NCBI RefSeq assembly: GCF_017308985.1
Contig: NZ_JADWPE010000006.1
Location: forward strand, 186,001 to 250,000
Direction of reading: 5' to 3'
DNA: 64,000 bases
Source: Lysobacter changpingensis
Lineage (GTDB): Bacteria > Pseudomonadota > Gammaproteobacteria > Xanthomonadales > Xanthomonadaceae
The notes under the pieces were generated by a model, which did no database searches, was not told the origin of the DNA, and saw only the letters and a program-made list of their open reading frames with translations. Numbering within the stretch: position 1 is the first letter of the stretch; each line of letters starts with the position of its first letter. Positions 9,101 through 17,864 of this stretch are shown here, in pieces. The position numbers and the translations under genes were made by a program.

Positions 9101-9996
9101 TGGACACCGGCACGTTCCTCGCGTCGCGCCGCACCGTGCGCACGCCGTCGGGTCTGATCAGCCATGTCGAGCGCGGCCAGGGACCCGTCGCGCTGTTCGT
9201 GCACGGCGTGCTGCTCAACGGCTATCTGTGGCGGCATCAGCTGGAGGCCCTCTCCGATGTCCGCCGCTGTATCGCCGTCGACCTGCTCGCGCATGGGTAC
9301 ACGGAGACGGACGACGCGCAGGACGTGTCGGTGACCGCCAACGCGCACATGCTGGCGCAGTTCCTCGATGCGTCGGACATCGACCGCGTGGACCTGGTCG
9401 GCAACGATAGCGGCGGCGGCATCTGCCAGATCTTCGCCGCGCTGTATCCACAGCGCCTGCGCAGCCTCACGCTGACGAACTGCGATGCGCACGACAACTG
9501 GCCGCCGGAGCCATTCCAGCCCTTCGTTGCGATGGTGGCGGCCGGCGGCCTGCCGGACACGATCCGCGCGATGCTCGCCGACAAATCGGTGTATCGGCAG
9601 GCGCTGGCGCCGGCCTATGAACGTCCGCAGGACGTGTCGGATGCGACCATCGACGCCTACCTGCAGCCGTTCGTGAGCCAGCCCGGCCGGCTCGCGCAGC
9701 TGGAGCGCTTCGTCAATGCGTTCGACTGCGATCACACACTGGCCATCGAGGACGGACTGCGACGCCTGCAGGTCCCCACGCTGATCGCGTGGGCGACGAA
9801 CGACGTGTACTTTCCCGTGGAGTGGTCGCACTGGCTGCGCAAGACCATTCCCGGCACAACGCGACGCGTCGAGTTCGAAGGCGCGCGTATCTTCTTCCCG
9901 GAGGAACGCGCGGCGGAGTTCAACCGCGAGCTGCGCGCGCACCTGGCGGCGGCGCTCGAACCCGAATCGCGAACCGGTACCGGCGCTGCAGCGTAG
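9100..9996 (+). CDS. alpha/beta hydrolase fold protein with Asp at the nucleophile elbow
   Basis: A 298-residue cytoplasmic alpha/beta hydrolase. The oxyanion region is HGVLLNGYLW (35-44). The nucleophile elbow reads LVGNDSGGG with Asp at 103, as in dehalogenase/epoxide hydrolase-type members rather than the usual Ser. Near the C-terminus, where the catalytic His normally sits (G-x-G-H-F), the sequence reads EGARIFFPEERAAEF with no His. Either another His serves or the enzyme is atypical. It overlaps the upstream 45-residue gene by one base and is followed nine bases later by a saccharopine dehydrogenase-like gene. Confidence 0.88.
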   Translation: MDTGTFLASRRTVRTPSGLISHVERGQGPVALFVHGVLLNGYLWRHQLEALSDVRRCIAVDLLAHGYTETDDAQDVSVTANAHMLAQFLDASDIDRVDLVGNDSGGGICQIFAALYPQRLRSLTLTNCDAHDNWPPEPFQPFVAMVAAGGLPDTIRAMLADKSVYRQALAPAYERPQDVSDATIDAYLQPFVSQPGRLAQLERFVNAFDCDHTLAIEDGLRRLQVPTLIAWATNDVYFPVEWSHWLRKTIPGTTRRVEFEGARIFFPEERAAEFNRELRAHLAAALEPESRTGTGAAA

Positions 9997-10005
9997 GACG
10001 AAGCC

Positions 10006-11070
10006 ATGCATCTTCACCAAACTTCACCGGACGCGCCGATCGTCGTGTACGGCGCGACCGGCCACACCGGACGCTTCATCGTCGCCGAACTGCTGCGTCG
10101 GGGCCGCACGCCCGTGCTGTGCGGCCGTGACGTGGTGCGGCTGGGTGAAATGGCGCGGGAACATCCGGGCGTGGTGTGCCACGTCGCCGCCATCGATGAC
10201 GCAGCCGCACTCGACGCTGCACTGCACGGTGCATCCGCGCTGATCAACGCCGCCGGTCCGTTCCTCGATACCACCGAACCGCTGCTGGACGCGGCGCTGC
10301 GCAACCGGCTGCACTACTTCGACACCAGCGCCGAACAGGGTGCGGCGGCGCACGTGTTCGGACGCGATGCGCAGGTACGCGAAGCCGGGATCGTCGCGAT
10401 GCCTTCGGTGGCGTTCTACGGCGCGTTAGCGGACCTGCTCGCCACCGCGGCGATGGACGAGTGGGACGACGCTGATTCCATCGACATCGCCGTCGGTCTC
10501 GACGGCTGGCATCCGACTCGCGGAACGCGCATCACCGGCGAGCGCAATCGCGCCGTGCGCTGGATCGTGGACGACGGCGAGCTGCGGCCATTGCCCGATC
10601 CAGCGCCGACGCGCGAGTGGAACTTCCCGCCGCCATTGGGCACGCAGGAAACGGTCCTGCTGACGCTGTCTGAAATCGTGTCGATCATGCGTCACCTGCG
10701 CAGCCGGCGGGTGCATTCGTACATGAACCTGGCGCCGTTGCGGGACCTGCGCGATCCATCCACGCCGTCGCCAGTGGCTTCGGACGAGCGCGGGCGGTCG
10801 TCGCAGCGGTTCGTGCTGGATGTGCGCGTGCGGCGCGACGGCTACACGCGGTTGGCGATGGCACAAGGTCGCGACATCTACGCGGTGACCGCGCCGCTCA
10901 TCGTGGAAGCGCTGGAGCGTGTCCTCGCCGGCGAGGTTCAAGAGCCGGGCGCTTGGACCGCGGGCGAGGTGTTCGATGCAGCGCGCTTCCTTGGCGCGCT
11001 GGCGCCGGAGCATTTCGATCTGACGCTTGAGTATGAAGACGAGGAGAGCGAAGAAACTTCAGAGGCGTGA
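10006..11070 (+). CDS. saccharopine dehydrogenase-like / trans-acting enoyl reductase-type NAD(P)-binding protein
   Basis: The 354-residue protein starts with a Rossmann motif VVYGATGHTGRFIVAELL (residues 13-30, glycines G16, G19, G22) and continues with the SDH core: INAAGPFLDTTEPLLDAAL near 82 and HYFDTSAEQ near 104. This layout is shared by saccharopine dehydrogenase N-domains and the trans-acting enoyl reductase family. The acidic tail DEESEETSEA is not part of the fold. It follows the hydrolase by nine bases, so the AraC-controlled group may modify a small acyl or keto compound, but that is inference. Confidence 0.82.
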   Translation: MHLHQTSPDAPIVVYGATGHTGRFIVAELLRRGRTPVLCGRDVVRLGEMAREHPGVVCHVAAIDDAAALDAALHGASALINAAGPFLDTTEPLLDAALRNRLHYFDTSAEQGAAAHVFGRDAQVREAGIVAMPSVAFYGALADLLATAAMDEWDDADSIDIAVGLDGWHPTRGTRITGERNRAVRWIVDDGELRPLPDPAPTREWNFPPPLGTQETVLLTLSEIVSIMRHLRSRRVHSYMNLAPLRDLRDPSTPSPVASDERGRSSQRFVLDVRVRRDGYTRLAMAQGRDIYAVTAPLIVEALERVLAGEVQEPGAWTAGEVFDAARFLGALAPEHFDLTLEYEDEESEETSEA

Positions 11071-11145
11071 TGCGGCGCCCTCGCTCGTACGCCCCTCCGC
11101 GGAGATCTAGCGGTGAACGCCCGCCTTCGCTGCAACGAAGCCTTT

Positions 11146-11227
11146 GTAGGCCGGGCAAGCGAAGCGCACCCGGGTTTGAAGCCGAGACGGTCAAAAGCCC
11201 CGGGTGCGCTGCGCTTGCCCGGGCTAC
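11146..11227. repeat. GTAG-headed REP pair (GTAGGCCGGGCAAG variant)
   Basis: The left arm starts GTAGGCCGGGCAAGCG and the right arm ends GCTTGCCCGGGCTAC. The compensating change (TAAG to CAAG, with matching CTTG in the other arm) keeps the two arms complementary, which suggests selection or conversion for pairing. It lies between two convergent genes. Confidence 0.9.
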
Positions 11228-11296
11228 AGACGCTGGGCGGCGGGAGCCGCAACGGACGAAACGGTGACCCAGCGAACCACGCTTATCGACGCGGCT

Positions 11297-11962
11297 TCAC
11301 GTATCCGCCCACATCCGGAACAGATTCGTCCGCAACGATTCCAGCAACACCTGCAATCGCTGGCGATCGCCCCCACTCGCCGCCAGCGCGCGCGCTTCCT
11401 CCAGCTGCACCAGCAGTTCGCGGCAGTTGCTGTCGGCGACCCAGCTCTGCAGCCACGTGATCGCGGCGACGCGCACGCCACGCGTCACCGGCGTGACCCG
11501 GTGGATCGTCGTGGACGGATACAGGATGGCGCTGCCCGGCTCGAGCTTGTACGACAGCTCCTGCGCGCCCAACTGGATGGTCAGCTCGCCACCGTCGTAT
11601 TCGGACGGATCGTTGAGGAACACCGTGCACGACAGGTCGCTGCGGATCGGCGGGGTCGAGGGAAACAGCGCCTCGTCGACGTGCCAGCCATAGTTCATTC
11701 CCGGCTCGTAGCGCACGACGGTGGTGCGCGCCATCGTGCGCGGCTGCGCGAACACGCGCAGCTCGCCGTAACGCATCAGCGCGTCACGGGCGATCAGCGC
11801 GATCCGCTGGTTCGCCGGATCGTCCTGCGGCGCCTGCAGGTTCTGCTTGATCGTCGAGTCCGGATTGGTGATCCGCCCGTCGCTGAAACGCACCTGCGGC
11901 AGCAACTCGCGCACCGCCTGCAGTTCCGCGGCGGAGAGCACGTTGGGCAGGATCCGGATCAT
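11297..11962 (-). CDS. Fe(II)/2-oxoglutarate-dependent PKHD-type dioxygenase (PiuC/YbiX-like)
   Basis: The 221-residue protein begins MIRILPNVLSAAELQAVR, typical of PKHD-type hydroxylases. Iron ligands are visible in HVDEALF (His and Asp near 92-94) and in STTIHRVTPVTRGVR (His near 153, with the Arg that binds 2-oxoglutarate about ten residues on). YbiX/PiuC proteins are linked to iron stress and often sit near TonB-dependent receptors; here the receptor is 8 kb away. The start could also be the ATG at 12001, 13 codons upstream; I prefer 11962 because homology starts there. Confidence 0.88.
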   Translation of the reverse strand: MIRILPNVLSAAELQAVRELLPQVRFSDGRITNPDSTIKQNLQAPQDDPANQRIALIARDALMRYGELRVFAQPRTMARTTVVRYEPGMNYGWHVDEALFPSTPPIRSDLSCTVFLNDPSEYDGGELTIQLGAQELSYKLEPGSAILYPSTTIHRVTPVTRGVRVAAITWLQSWVADSNCRELLVQLEEARALAASGGDRQRLQVLLESLRTNLFRMWADT

Positions 11963-12093
11963 GACGGTGCGCTCGGCGGTGGTGGCGGCCATCATCGGCA
12001 TTCAGCCGGGGGCCGGCAAGCGCGCGGCGCGCTCACGCTGCTTCAACGATGGCTTGCCGACACTGGATTCCGTTTCCGCGATGGGTGCCCACC

Positions 12094-12504
12094 ATGACGA
12101 AGCTGACTTCGATCCCCGAACGCGCGCTCGACCTGGCCTCGATGGTCGGCGACAACCTGCGCCACGTCGGCGAGAACCTCCGCCACTCGGTGCCCGCGGT
12201 CACCCACCACGCCAGCGAATGGCTCGGAACGGGCGCCAAGTTGGGCGCGCTCAAGGGCGGCGCCCGCGTGGCCGGCGGTTTCGTCCGCCGTAATCCGGTG
12301 CTGATCGCCGCCGCCGTCGCCGGCGCGGGCCTGCTCTGGTACGCGGCCAAGCGCCGCGCACGCCGGGCCGAAGAGGAACTGGAGGCGCAGGAGGCGATCG
12401 AGGGATCCTCGCGCCGTGTCGAGGCCCGCCGCGGCACCGGTCGTCGGGCGCCGATCCCGCGCCGGACGTCCGCGTCGCGTCAGCAGTCGCGCGTGGAGCA
12501 TTGA
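12094..12504 (+). CDS. small membrane-anchored protein, unknown function
   Basis: A 136-residue protein beginning MTKLTSIPERALDLASMVGDN. An amphipathic N-terminal half is followed by one glycine/alanine-rich hydrophobic segment near 72-86 (NPVLIAAAVAGAGLLWYA) and a very basic tail (AKRRARRAEEELEAQ, then RRGTGRRAPIPRR). The layout recalls DUF883/YqjD-type stress proteins that anchor to the inner membrane, but I cannot confirm the family. It diverges from the PKHD dioxygenase gene. Confidence 0.6.
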   Translation: MTKLTSIPERALDLASMVGDNLRHVGENLRHSVPAVTHHASEWLGTGAKLGALKGGARVAGGFVRRNPVLIAAAVAGAGLLWYAAKRRARRAEEELEAQEAIEGSSRRVEARRGTGRRAPIPRRTSASRQQSRVEH

Positions 12505-12955
12505 TACGCCGCGCCGTATGCCGCTTCCGCTGCTGTGCTGCGGATTGACGGGGACGCGTGCCGTGTCCGCCCTTCCTGACGCGGATCAGACAGCTCGCCT
12601 CCATTCAGGCGAACGATCCCGGCGCTGCATTACGTCGGCGGTGGGAAGCGCACACCAGTGGCGCGAACGCGCAAAGCCGAAAGGGTTCCAGCTTTCGCTG
12701 GAATGACGGCGACGTGGTCGCAGAGAGTGCCCATGCGTTGCGGGCCTGGATCCAGGCCTTCGCCAAGTGACGGTGAGTGGTCGCCGGTGAGGGTGCCTGC
12801 GCGTGAATCCCGGCTTTCGCCGGGAGGACGGAATCCACGCGGCGCGCTGGCGCGCGGTTTACATGAAGCCGATTCCCGATCCTGAGCGCGAGCCCGTCGC
12901 GTCCCGCTGGCTTTGTCGCGCTGGCCACCATCACCAGCCTCGCCGCCTTACCGCC
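12505..12955. other. 450-base gap holding GGAATGACG-type hairpin repeats, no gene seen
   Basis: Two clear copies of a second repeat family occur here: TTCCAGC-TTTCG-CTGGAA followed by TGACGG at 12686-12710, and TCCCGGC-TTTCG-CCGGGA followed by GGACGG at 12808-12831. A decayed copy lies near 12746-12775. Open frames across the gap lack plausible codon use or a ribosome-binding site. The gap separates a rightward gene from a leftward-transcribed kinase that ends at 12956. Confidence 0.7.
12686..12831. repeat. TTCCAGC-TTTCG-CTGGAA type hairpin repeats
   Basis: Two hairpins with a TTTCG loop: TTCCAGC/CTGGAA with trailing TGACGG (12686-12710) and TCCCGGC/CCGGGA with trailing GGACGG (12808-12831). 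Stem bases differ but stay complementary, which shows compensatory change. A second pair is found at 45190 and 45252. Confidence 0.78.
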
Positions 12956-14065
12956 TCACGCCAACGCAGTCACCGGCGCTTCCGGAAGCTCGATGATGAA
13001 GCGCGCCCCACCGTTGCGGCGCGCTTCGTACCACAGCTGCCCGCCGGCGCGCGCGACGATGCGGCGGGCCAGCGACAGGCCCAGGCCGCTCGACAGGCCG
13101 TCGTAGCGCGGGTCGTCGTGCAGGCGCACGAACGGCTTGAACAGTTCCTTCTCGCGCTCCGGAGGAATGCCGGGGCCGCGATCGGCCACCACCAGCTGCC
13201 AGTACCCCGGCGCGCCCGCGCGTGCGGTGAGCAGCAGTTCGGAATCGGGGGCGTACTTCATCGCGTTGGTGACGAGGTTCTCGGCGACCTGGCGCAGCAC
13301 GCGCGGATGGATGTTCACCTGCGCCGCCGATTCGGGCAGGCGCAGTTCGGCGCGGATGCCGCGCGCTTCCAGCTGCATCTCGTAGCGCTTGTGCAGCCAG
13401 CGCAGCGTTTCGACCAGGTCGGCGCGAGTGGCGCTGGCGGCTTCGTCGGCGCGCTTGTCGGACTGGCTTTCCAGGTAGTGATGGATGTAGCCGAGTGCGT
13501 CGTCGGCGCTCTCGTGGATCATCTCGAGGTAGCGCGGCACGCGCTCGGCCTTGCACAGCCCGCTGCGCAGCAGCTCGGCGGCGAACACCACGCTGCTCAG
13601 CGGATTCTTCAGGTCGTGCGCCACCAGGTTGACCAGCTCCTCGCGCTCGCGGGCGACGCGTTCCAGGCGATCGCGCGTGAGCTTCAGGCCGACGTGCGCG
13701 TTGACGCGCGCCAGCAGTTCCTCGGGCAGGAAGGGCTTGGTGACGTAATCGACCACGCCCGCGTCGAAGGCGCGCAGCAGCAGGTCGCGGTCGTGGGCGG
13801 CGGTGACGAACACCACCGGCACCTGCAACGGACCGAGCTCATGCAGGGCGGCGAGCACGTCGAAGCCGTCCATGCCGGGCATCATCATGTCGAGCAGGAT
13901 CAGGTCGGGCGGGCTCTCGACGTAGCGCTGCAGCGCTTCCTCGCCGGAGCTGGCGGAGACGACTTCGTAGCCCTGCCGGGCCAGCAGCGTGCCGACCACG
14001 CGCAGGTTCACGTTCTGGTCGTCGACGACCAGGATTCGGCCCGAATTGCCAGCGGCTACGACCAT
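12956..14065 (-). CDS. hybrid response regulator receiver-histidine kinase
   Basis: Cytoplasmic signalling protein of 369 residues in receiver-then-kinase order. The receiver has the acidic pair DD (15-16), the phospho-acceptor Asp in LILLDMMMPG (59) and the conserved Lys in TKPF (about 109). The kinase has the H-box VAHDLKNPLSSVV (His near 150), an N-box with VTNAMKYAP and G-boxes DRGPGIPPE and SGLGLSLARRI. No membrane segment is present, so it takes input from a partner kinase or a soluble cue. The start at 14065 has a GGAAG ribosome-binding site; no output regulator is adjacent. Confidence 0.9.
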   Translation of the reverse strand: MVVAAGNSGRILVVDDQNVNLRVVGTLLARQGYEVVSASSGEEALQRYVESPPDLILLDMMMPGMDGFDVLAALHELGPLQVPVVFVTAAHDRDLLLRAFDAGVVDYVTKPFLPEELLARVNAHVGLKLTRDRLERVAREREELVNLVAHDLKNPLSSVVFAAELLRSGLCKAERVPRYLEMIHESADDALGYIHHYLESQSDKRADEAASATRADLVETLRWLHKRYEMQLEARGIRAELRLPESAAQVNIHPRVLRQVAENLVTNAMKYAPDSELLLTARAGAPGYWQLVVADRGPGIPPEREKELFKPFVRLHDDPRYDGLSSGLGLSLARRIVARAGGQLWYEARRNGGARFIIELPEAPVTALA

Positions 14066-14289
14066 GCTGCTTCCGTGTCCCCGGGGCAGCGTCGACCCCC
14101 TTCGCGCCGCGGATTCATTGGGACAAACGGTATCAGAAAGGCGGGCGATTGCGTGCATGGCGTCCCCCTGTGCCGGGCCGGTACCGCGTCGGCCTCGTAA
14201 GGGCGGGACCGCGACGTCCTGTCGCGGTTCGGTCGCCCCGCCGGCTAGAACGCATCGCATCATGTGTCCCCCTACTCACGATCCGCCCC

Positions 14290-15252
14290 ATGCAGCCCAT
14301 CCTCCGTCCCCTCGGCCGAACCGGCCTGCGCGTCGCCCCGTTCGCCCTGGGTGGCAACGTGTTCGGCTGGAGCGCCGACGAGGCCACGACCTTCACCCTG
14401 CTGGATGCTTTCGTCGACGCCGGCTTCGACCTGGTCGACACCGCCGACTCGTACTCGTACTGGGTGCCCGGCAATCAGGGCGGCGAGTCGGAAGCGCTGC
14501 TGGGACGCTGGTTCCGCCGCAGCGGCAAGCGTTCGCGCGTGACGCTGGCGACCAAGCTGGGCAAGTGGGAACGCCACCGGGGGTTGGCGCCGGCGACGAT
14601 CCAGGCGGCGGTCGAAGGCTCGCTCAGGCGCCTGCAGACCGACGCGATCGATCTCTACCAGGCGCACGAGGACGATACGGCGACGCCGCTGGCCGAGACA
14701 CTCGGCGCGTTCGCGCGGCTGATCGAACAGGGCAAGGTGCGCGCGATCGGCGCGTCGAACTACACCGCCGCGCGACTGGGCGAAGCGCTGGACGTGGCCG
14801 AGCGCCACGGCCTGCCGCGATTCGAGACGCTGCAACCGGAATACAACCTCTACGCGCGGGCCGGATTCGAAGCCGCGCTCCAGCCGTTGGCGCGCGAACG
14901 CGAGGTCGCGGTGATCCCGTACTACGCGCTGGCGAGCGGCTTCCTCACCGGCAAGTACCGCAGCGAGGCGGACGTGGGCAAGAGCGCCGCGCGTGCCGGC
15001 GCGATCGGCAAGTACCTCAATCCGCGCGGGCTGCGCATCGTGCAGGCGCTGGACGACGTGGCCGCCGACCTGCGCGCCACGCCCGCGCAGGTGGCGCTGG
15101 CCTGGCTGATGGCGCAGCCGACGATCGCCGCGCCGATCGCCAGCGCAACGTCGCTCGAGCAACTGCACGAACTGCTCGCGGCGGCGCGGTTGTCGCTCAG
15201 CGAAGCGCAGCTGGCGCAGCTGGATGAGGCGAGCCAGGAGAGGAACGAGTAG
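14290..15252 (+). CDS. aldo/keto reductase
   Basis: NADPH-dependent oxidoreductase of the aldo/keto reductase superfamily, 320 residues. Visible catalytic residues are Asp and Tyr in DTADSYSYW (near 48-56) and Lys in LATKLGKW (near 92); the His of the tetrad corresponds to H in YQAHED (near 125). The C-terminal cofactor region has IASATSLEQL (near 285). It is closest in pattern to the YajO/Tas-like group rather than xylose reductases. It diverges from the receiver-kinase gene; the next gene, a permease, follows after 57 bases. Confidence 0.92.
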   Translation: MQPILRPLGRTGLRVAPFALGGNVFGWSADEATTFTLLDAFVDAGFDLVDTADSYSYWVPGNQGGESEALLGRWFRRSGKRSRVTLATKLGKWERHRGLAPATIQAAVEGSLRRLQTDAIDLYQAHEDDTATPLAETLGAFARLIEQGKVRAIGASNYTAARLGEALDVAERHGLPRFETLQPEYNLYARAGFEAALQPLAREREVAVIPYYALASGFLTGKYRSEADVGKSAARAGAIGKYLNPRGLRIVQALDDVAADLRATPAQVALAWLMAQPTIAAPIASATSLEQLHELLAAARLSLSEAQLAQLDEASQERNE

Positions 15253-15309
15253 CGGGAAACGACAACACGTGAGCGCCGACTTTCCGTTCCCTTTTCCCGT
15301 GCCTTTCGC

Positions 15310-16290
15310 ATGACATCACCATCGAACACCTCTTCCCGCCGCATCGGCCTGGCGATGGCCGCGACCGGCGCCATCCTGTTCTCGGCGAAGGCGATCCTGG
15401 CGAAGTTCCAGTACCGCTACGGCGTCGACTCGCTCGACGTGCTCGCGCTGCGCATGCTGCTGTCGCTGCCGCTGTTCGTCGCGCTGGGCGTCCGCGAAAC
15501 GCGCCGGCCCGACCATGCGCCGATGAGCCGCCGCGATTTCGGCCTGATCGTGATCCTCGGCGTGCTCGGCTACTACCTGTCGAGCCTGCTGGATTTCTGG
15601 GGGCTGGAGTACGTGCCGGTCTCGCTGGAACGGCTGATCCTGTTCCTCAATCCGACGTTCGTGCTGCTGATCGGCGTGTTCGCGTTCAAGCGCCGCGTCG
15701 CACGCCGCGAATGGCTAGCGCTCGCCGTCAGTTACGCCGGCGTGTCGCTGGTGTTCGTCGAGAGCCTGCGCGTGCAGGGCGAGCACATCCTGCTGGGCAG
15801 TGCGCTGGTGCTGCTGGCGGCGCTGAGCTACGCGCTGTACCTGTCGATGTCCGGCCAGCTGATCAAGCGCATCGGTTCGCTGCGGCTGGTGGCGTATGCG
15901 ATGACGATCTCGACCGCGGCGACGCTCACGCACTACCTGGTCGCGCGCGATCCCTCGCATCTGCTGGAACTGCCCGCGCCGGTGTACGGGCTGGCGGCGA
16001 TCAACGCGTTCTTCTGCACCTTCCTGCCGGTGACCTTCACGATGGGCGCGGTGGCCCGGCTCGGTGCCGGCACGGCCGCGCAGCTGTCGGTGCTGGGGCC
16101 GGTGTCCCTGGTGTTCCTCGGCGCGTGGCTGCTGGGCGAGCCGATCACCGCCGTACAGCTGGTCGGCACCGCCGTGGTGCTCGGCGGCGTGCTGCTGCTC
16201 ACGCGGCCGGGGGCGAATTCGGTGCCCGTCGCGGAAACGGCGCACAACGCGCCGGAAGACAGCGATGCCCAGAGGACCGGGACGCGCTAG
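15310..16290 (+). CDS. EamA/DMT family transporter
   Basis: Inner-membrane carrier of 326 residues with about ten hydrophobic helices in two EamA halves (GLAMAATGAILFSAKAILAK near 12-31 as the first helix; second half from about 155). The last helix LVGTAVVLGGVLLLTRP (near 286-302) is typical of the family. The polar tail is short. Substrates of this family range from amino acids to nucleotide precursors and none can be chosen here. It may be co-transcribed with the aldo/keto reductase 57 bases upstream. Confidence 0.9.
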   Translation: MTSPSNTSSRRIGLAMAATGAILFSAKAILAKFQYRYGVDSLDVLALRMLLSLPLFVALGVRETRRPDHAPMSRRDFGLIVILGVLGYYLSSLLDFWGLEYVPVSLERLILFLNPTFVLLIGVFAFKRRVARREWLALAVSYAGVSLVFVESLRVQGEHILLGSALVLLAALSYALYLSMSGQLIKRIGSLRLVAYAMTISTAATLTHYLVARDPSHLLELPAPVYGLAAINAFFCTFLPVTFTMGAVARLGAGTAAQLSVLGPVSLVFLGAWLLGEPITAVQLVGTAVVLGGVLLLTRPGANSVPVAETAHNAPEDSDAQRTGTR

Positions 16291-16301
16291 AGCCGCGCGG
16301 C

Positions 16302-16835
16302 CTACAGCCTGCGCCACTGCCCCGGCGCCAGCCCGTCAAGACGATGCGGCCCGATCGCCACCCGCACCAGCCGCAACGTCGGCAGCCCGACCGCGGCCGT
16401 CATGCGCCGCACCTGTCGGTTCCGGCCTTCGCTGATGACGATTTCGAGCCACGCATCCGGCACCGTCTTGCGGAACCGCACCGGCGGATCGCGCGGCCAC
16501 AGCGCCGGCGTGTCGATGCGGCGCGCCTTGGCTGGACGCGTCGGCCCATCGTTGAGCTGGACGCCGCGCCGCAGCGCCTCGACCTGCGCGTCGGACGGAT
16601 CGCCTTCCACCTGCACCCAGTACGTCTTGGGTTCCTTGTGGCGCGGATCGGTCAGCCGGTGCGCGAGCGCACCGTCGTCGGTGAGCAGCAGCAGGCCTTC
16701 GCTGTCGTGATCGAGCCGGCCGGCGGCGTAGACGTCGCGTGGCAGCCCGAACTCCGCCAGCGTCCGTCGCGGCGGCGTGCTGCGGTCGGTGAACTGGCAG
16801 AGCACGCCGTAGGGTTTGTTGAGGGCGATGAGCAT
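16302..16835 (-). CDS. rluE: 23S rRNA pseudouridine synthase, RsuA/RluE family
   Basis: The 177-residue enzyme is of the short RsuA subfamily that lacks an S4 domain, like RluE, which modifies U2457 of 23S rRNA. It opens [15 protein letters not shown], carries the catalytic motif [19 protein letters not shown] (catalytic Asp near 42) and ends with the RsuA-type [19 protein letters not shown] (I130 to P148 approximately) and LVRVAIG. The start at 16835 is set by this homology; an earlier in-frame ATG would translate a hairpin repeat. Confidence 0.92.
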   Translation of the reverse strand: MLIALNKPYGVLCQFTDRSTPPRRTLAEFGLPRDVYAAGRLDHDSEGLLLLTDDGALAHRLTDPRHKEPKTYWVQVEGDPSDAQVEALRRGVQLNDGPTRPAKARRIDTPALWPRDPPVRFRKTVPDAWLEIVISEGRNRQVRRMTAAVGLPTLRLVRVAIGPHRLDGLAPGQWRRL

Positions 16836-16840
16836 CTTCA

Positions 16841-16867
16841 AGCCCCTCTCCCTGCGGGAGAGGGGCT
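16841..16867. repeat. perfect 12-bp inverted repeat, CCCTCTCC/GGAGAGGG family
   Basis: Left arm AGCCCCTCTCCC, loop TGC, right arm its exact complement, followed by GGGGTGGGGGG. It lies six bases upstream of the rluE start on the other strand and downstream of the exported methyltransferase-like gene. The same C/T-rich hairpin family recurs at 24.7, 24.8, 29.8, 50.2, 50.4 and 58.7 kb. Confidence 0.88.
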
Positions 16868-16951
16868 GGGGTGGGGGGCGGCGAAGTGGCGCGGCCGGCA
16901 CTCGTCGTACCGGCTTCCGAACCGGGTGGATTGGAATGGGAACAGCGTGGG

Positions 16952-17797
16952 TTACGGCTTCACGAACCGCATCGTCATCCGATCGCTCTCGCCGATCGCC
17001 TTGTAATTCGCGTCGTCCTTCGCGTCGTGCTGGTTCGACGGCGGCAGCGTCCACACGCCGTTGGGATGATCGGCGGTGTCCTTCGCGTTGGCGTTGATCT
17101 CGCTCTTCGCATCCAGCTTGAAGCCGGCCTTCTGCGCCAGCTCGATCACCAGCGCCTCGGTGAGGTAGCCGGAGGTCTTCATCTTCTCGATGTCCGTGCC
17201 CGGCTTGGCACGATGGTCGACCAGGCCCAGCGTGCCGCCCGGCTTGAGGACGTCGAAGAACGCCTTGAAATACGCGTCCGCCGTGCCGTCGTCGACCCAG
17301 TTGTGGGCGTTGCGGAAGGTCAGGACCACGTCGGCCGAACCGGCGGGACCGAAGTCCGGCGCCTTCGGATCGAAGTTCTGGACCTTCGCCTTGCCGTACA
17401 CGCCGGTGTCGGCGAGCCGCCTGGTCATCGCCTCGCTCTGGCGGTAGCGGTACTGCGGCTGGTTCGGGATCGCGGGGTCGTACATGGCCGCGACGTACTG
17501 GCCGCCGTTCTTCAGGTACGGCGCGAGGATCTCGGTGTACCAGCCGCCGCCGGGGGTGATCTCCACCACCGTCTGGTCGGGCTTCACGCCGAAGAAGGCG
17601 AGCGTCTGCGCCGGATGGCGGTACTGGTCGCGCAGCACGTTCTTCGGATCGCGCGCGGACGAGGCCACCGCAGCCTGCAGCGCCGGGTCGGCGACGGCGG
17701 TTGCGGCGGCCTTCGGCGCGGGCGTTGCCTGCGCGAGGGCATCGGCGTTGACGACGAGCAGGGCGGGGACGAGTGCGGCGAGCAGCAGGCGCTTCAT
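16952..17797 (-). CDS. exported class I SAM-dependent methyltransferase-like protein
   Basis: A 281-residue protein with a signal peptide ([23 protein letters not shown], cleavage near residue 23), followed by a methyltransferase-like core: [19 protein letters not shown] near 75-93 (motif I with GGGWYTE), then [12 protein letters not shown] and [14 protein letters not shown] near 190-203. Such 'predicted methyltransferase' proteins occur in many proteobacteria, and why an S-adenosylmethionine fold would be exported is unclear. The start at 17797 has GGAG seven bases upstream, better than the ATG four codons earlier. Confidence 0.85.
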   Translation of the reverse strand: MKRLLLAALVPALLVVNADALAQATPAPKAAATAVADPALQAAVASSARDPKNVLRDQYRHPAQTLAFFGVKPDQTVVEITPGGGWYTEILAPYLKNGGQYVAAMYDPAIPNQPQYRYRQSEAMTRRLADTGVYGKAKVQNFDPKAPDFGPAGSADVVLTFRNAHNWVDDGTADAYFKAFFDVLKPGGTLGLVDHRAKPGTDIEKMKTSGYLTEALVIELAQKAGFKLDAKSEINANAKDTADHPNGVWTLPPSNQHDAKDDANYKAIGESDRMTMRFVKP

Positions 17798-17864
17798 GCG
17801 GATCTCCATGCGGATGGGCCGTGAACGGGCGGCCAGACTAACGCCAACGAAGTGGCGGCCACCA

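Noticed and set aside
9100-9996. Assignment of the alpha/beta hydrolase as a haloalkane dehalogenase
   Set aside because: The Asp at the elbow fits, but the halide-binding Trp next to the nucleophile is absent (GNDSGG, not HDWG) and the general-base His is not seen, so only the fold is claimed.
11067-11267. Short frames giving peptides such as CSPGKRSAPG or RFAYPGY at many loci
   Set aside because: These are translations of the GTAG REP arms in different frames and recur at each repeat, so they are not genes.
12505-12955. Coding sequence in the 12.5-12.9 kb gap
   Set aside because: The open frames run through hairpin repeats, lack ribosome-binding sites and have no recognisable protein features.
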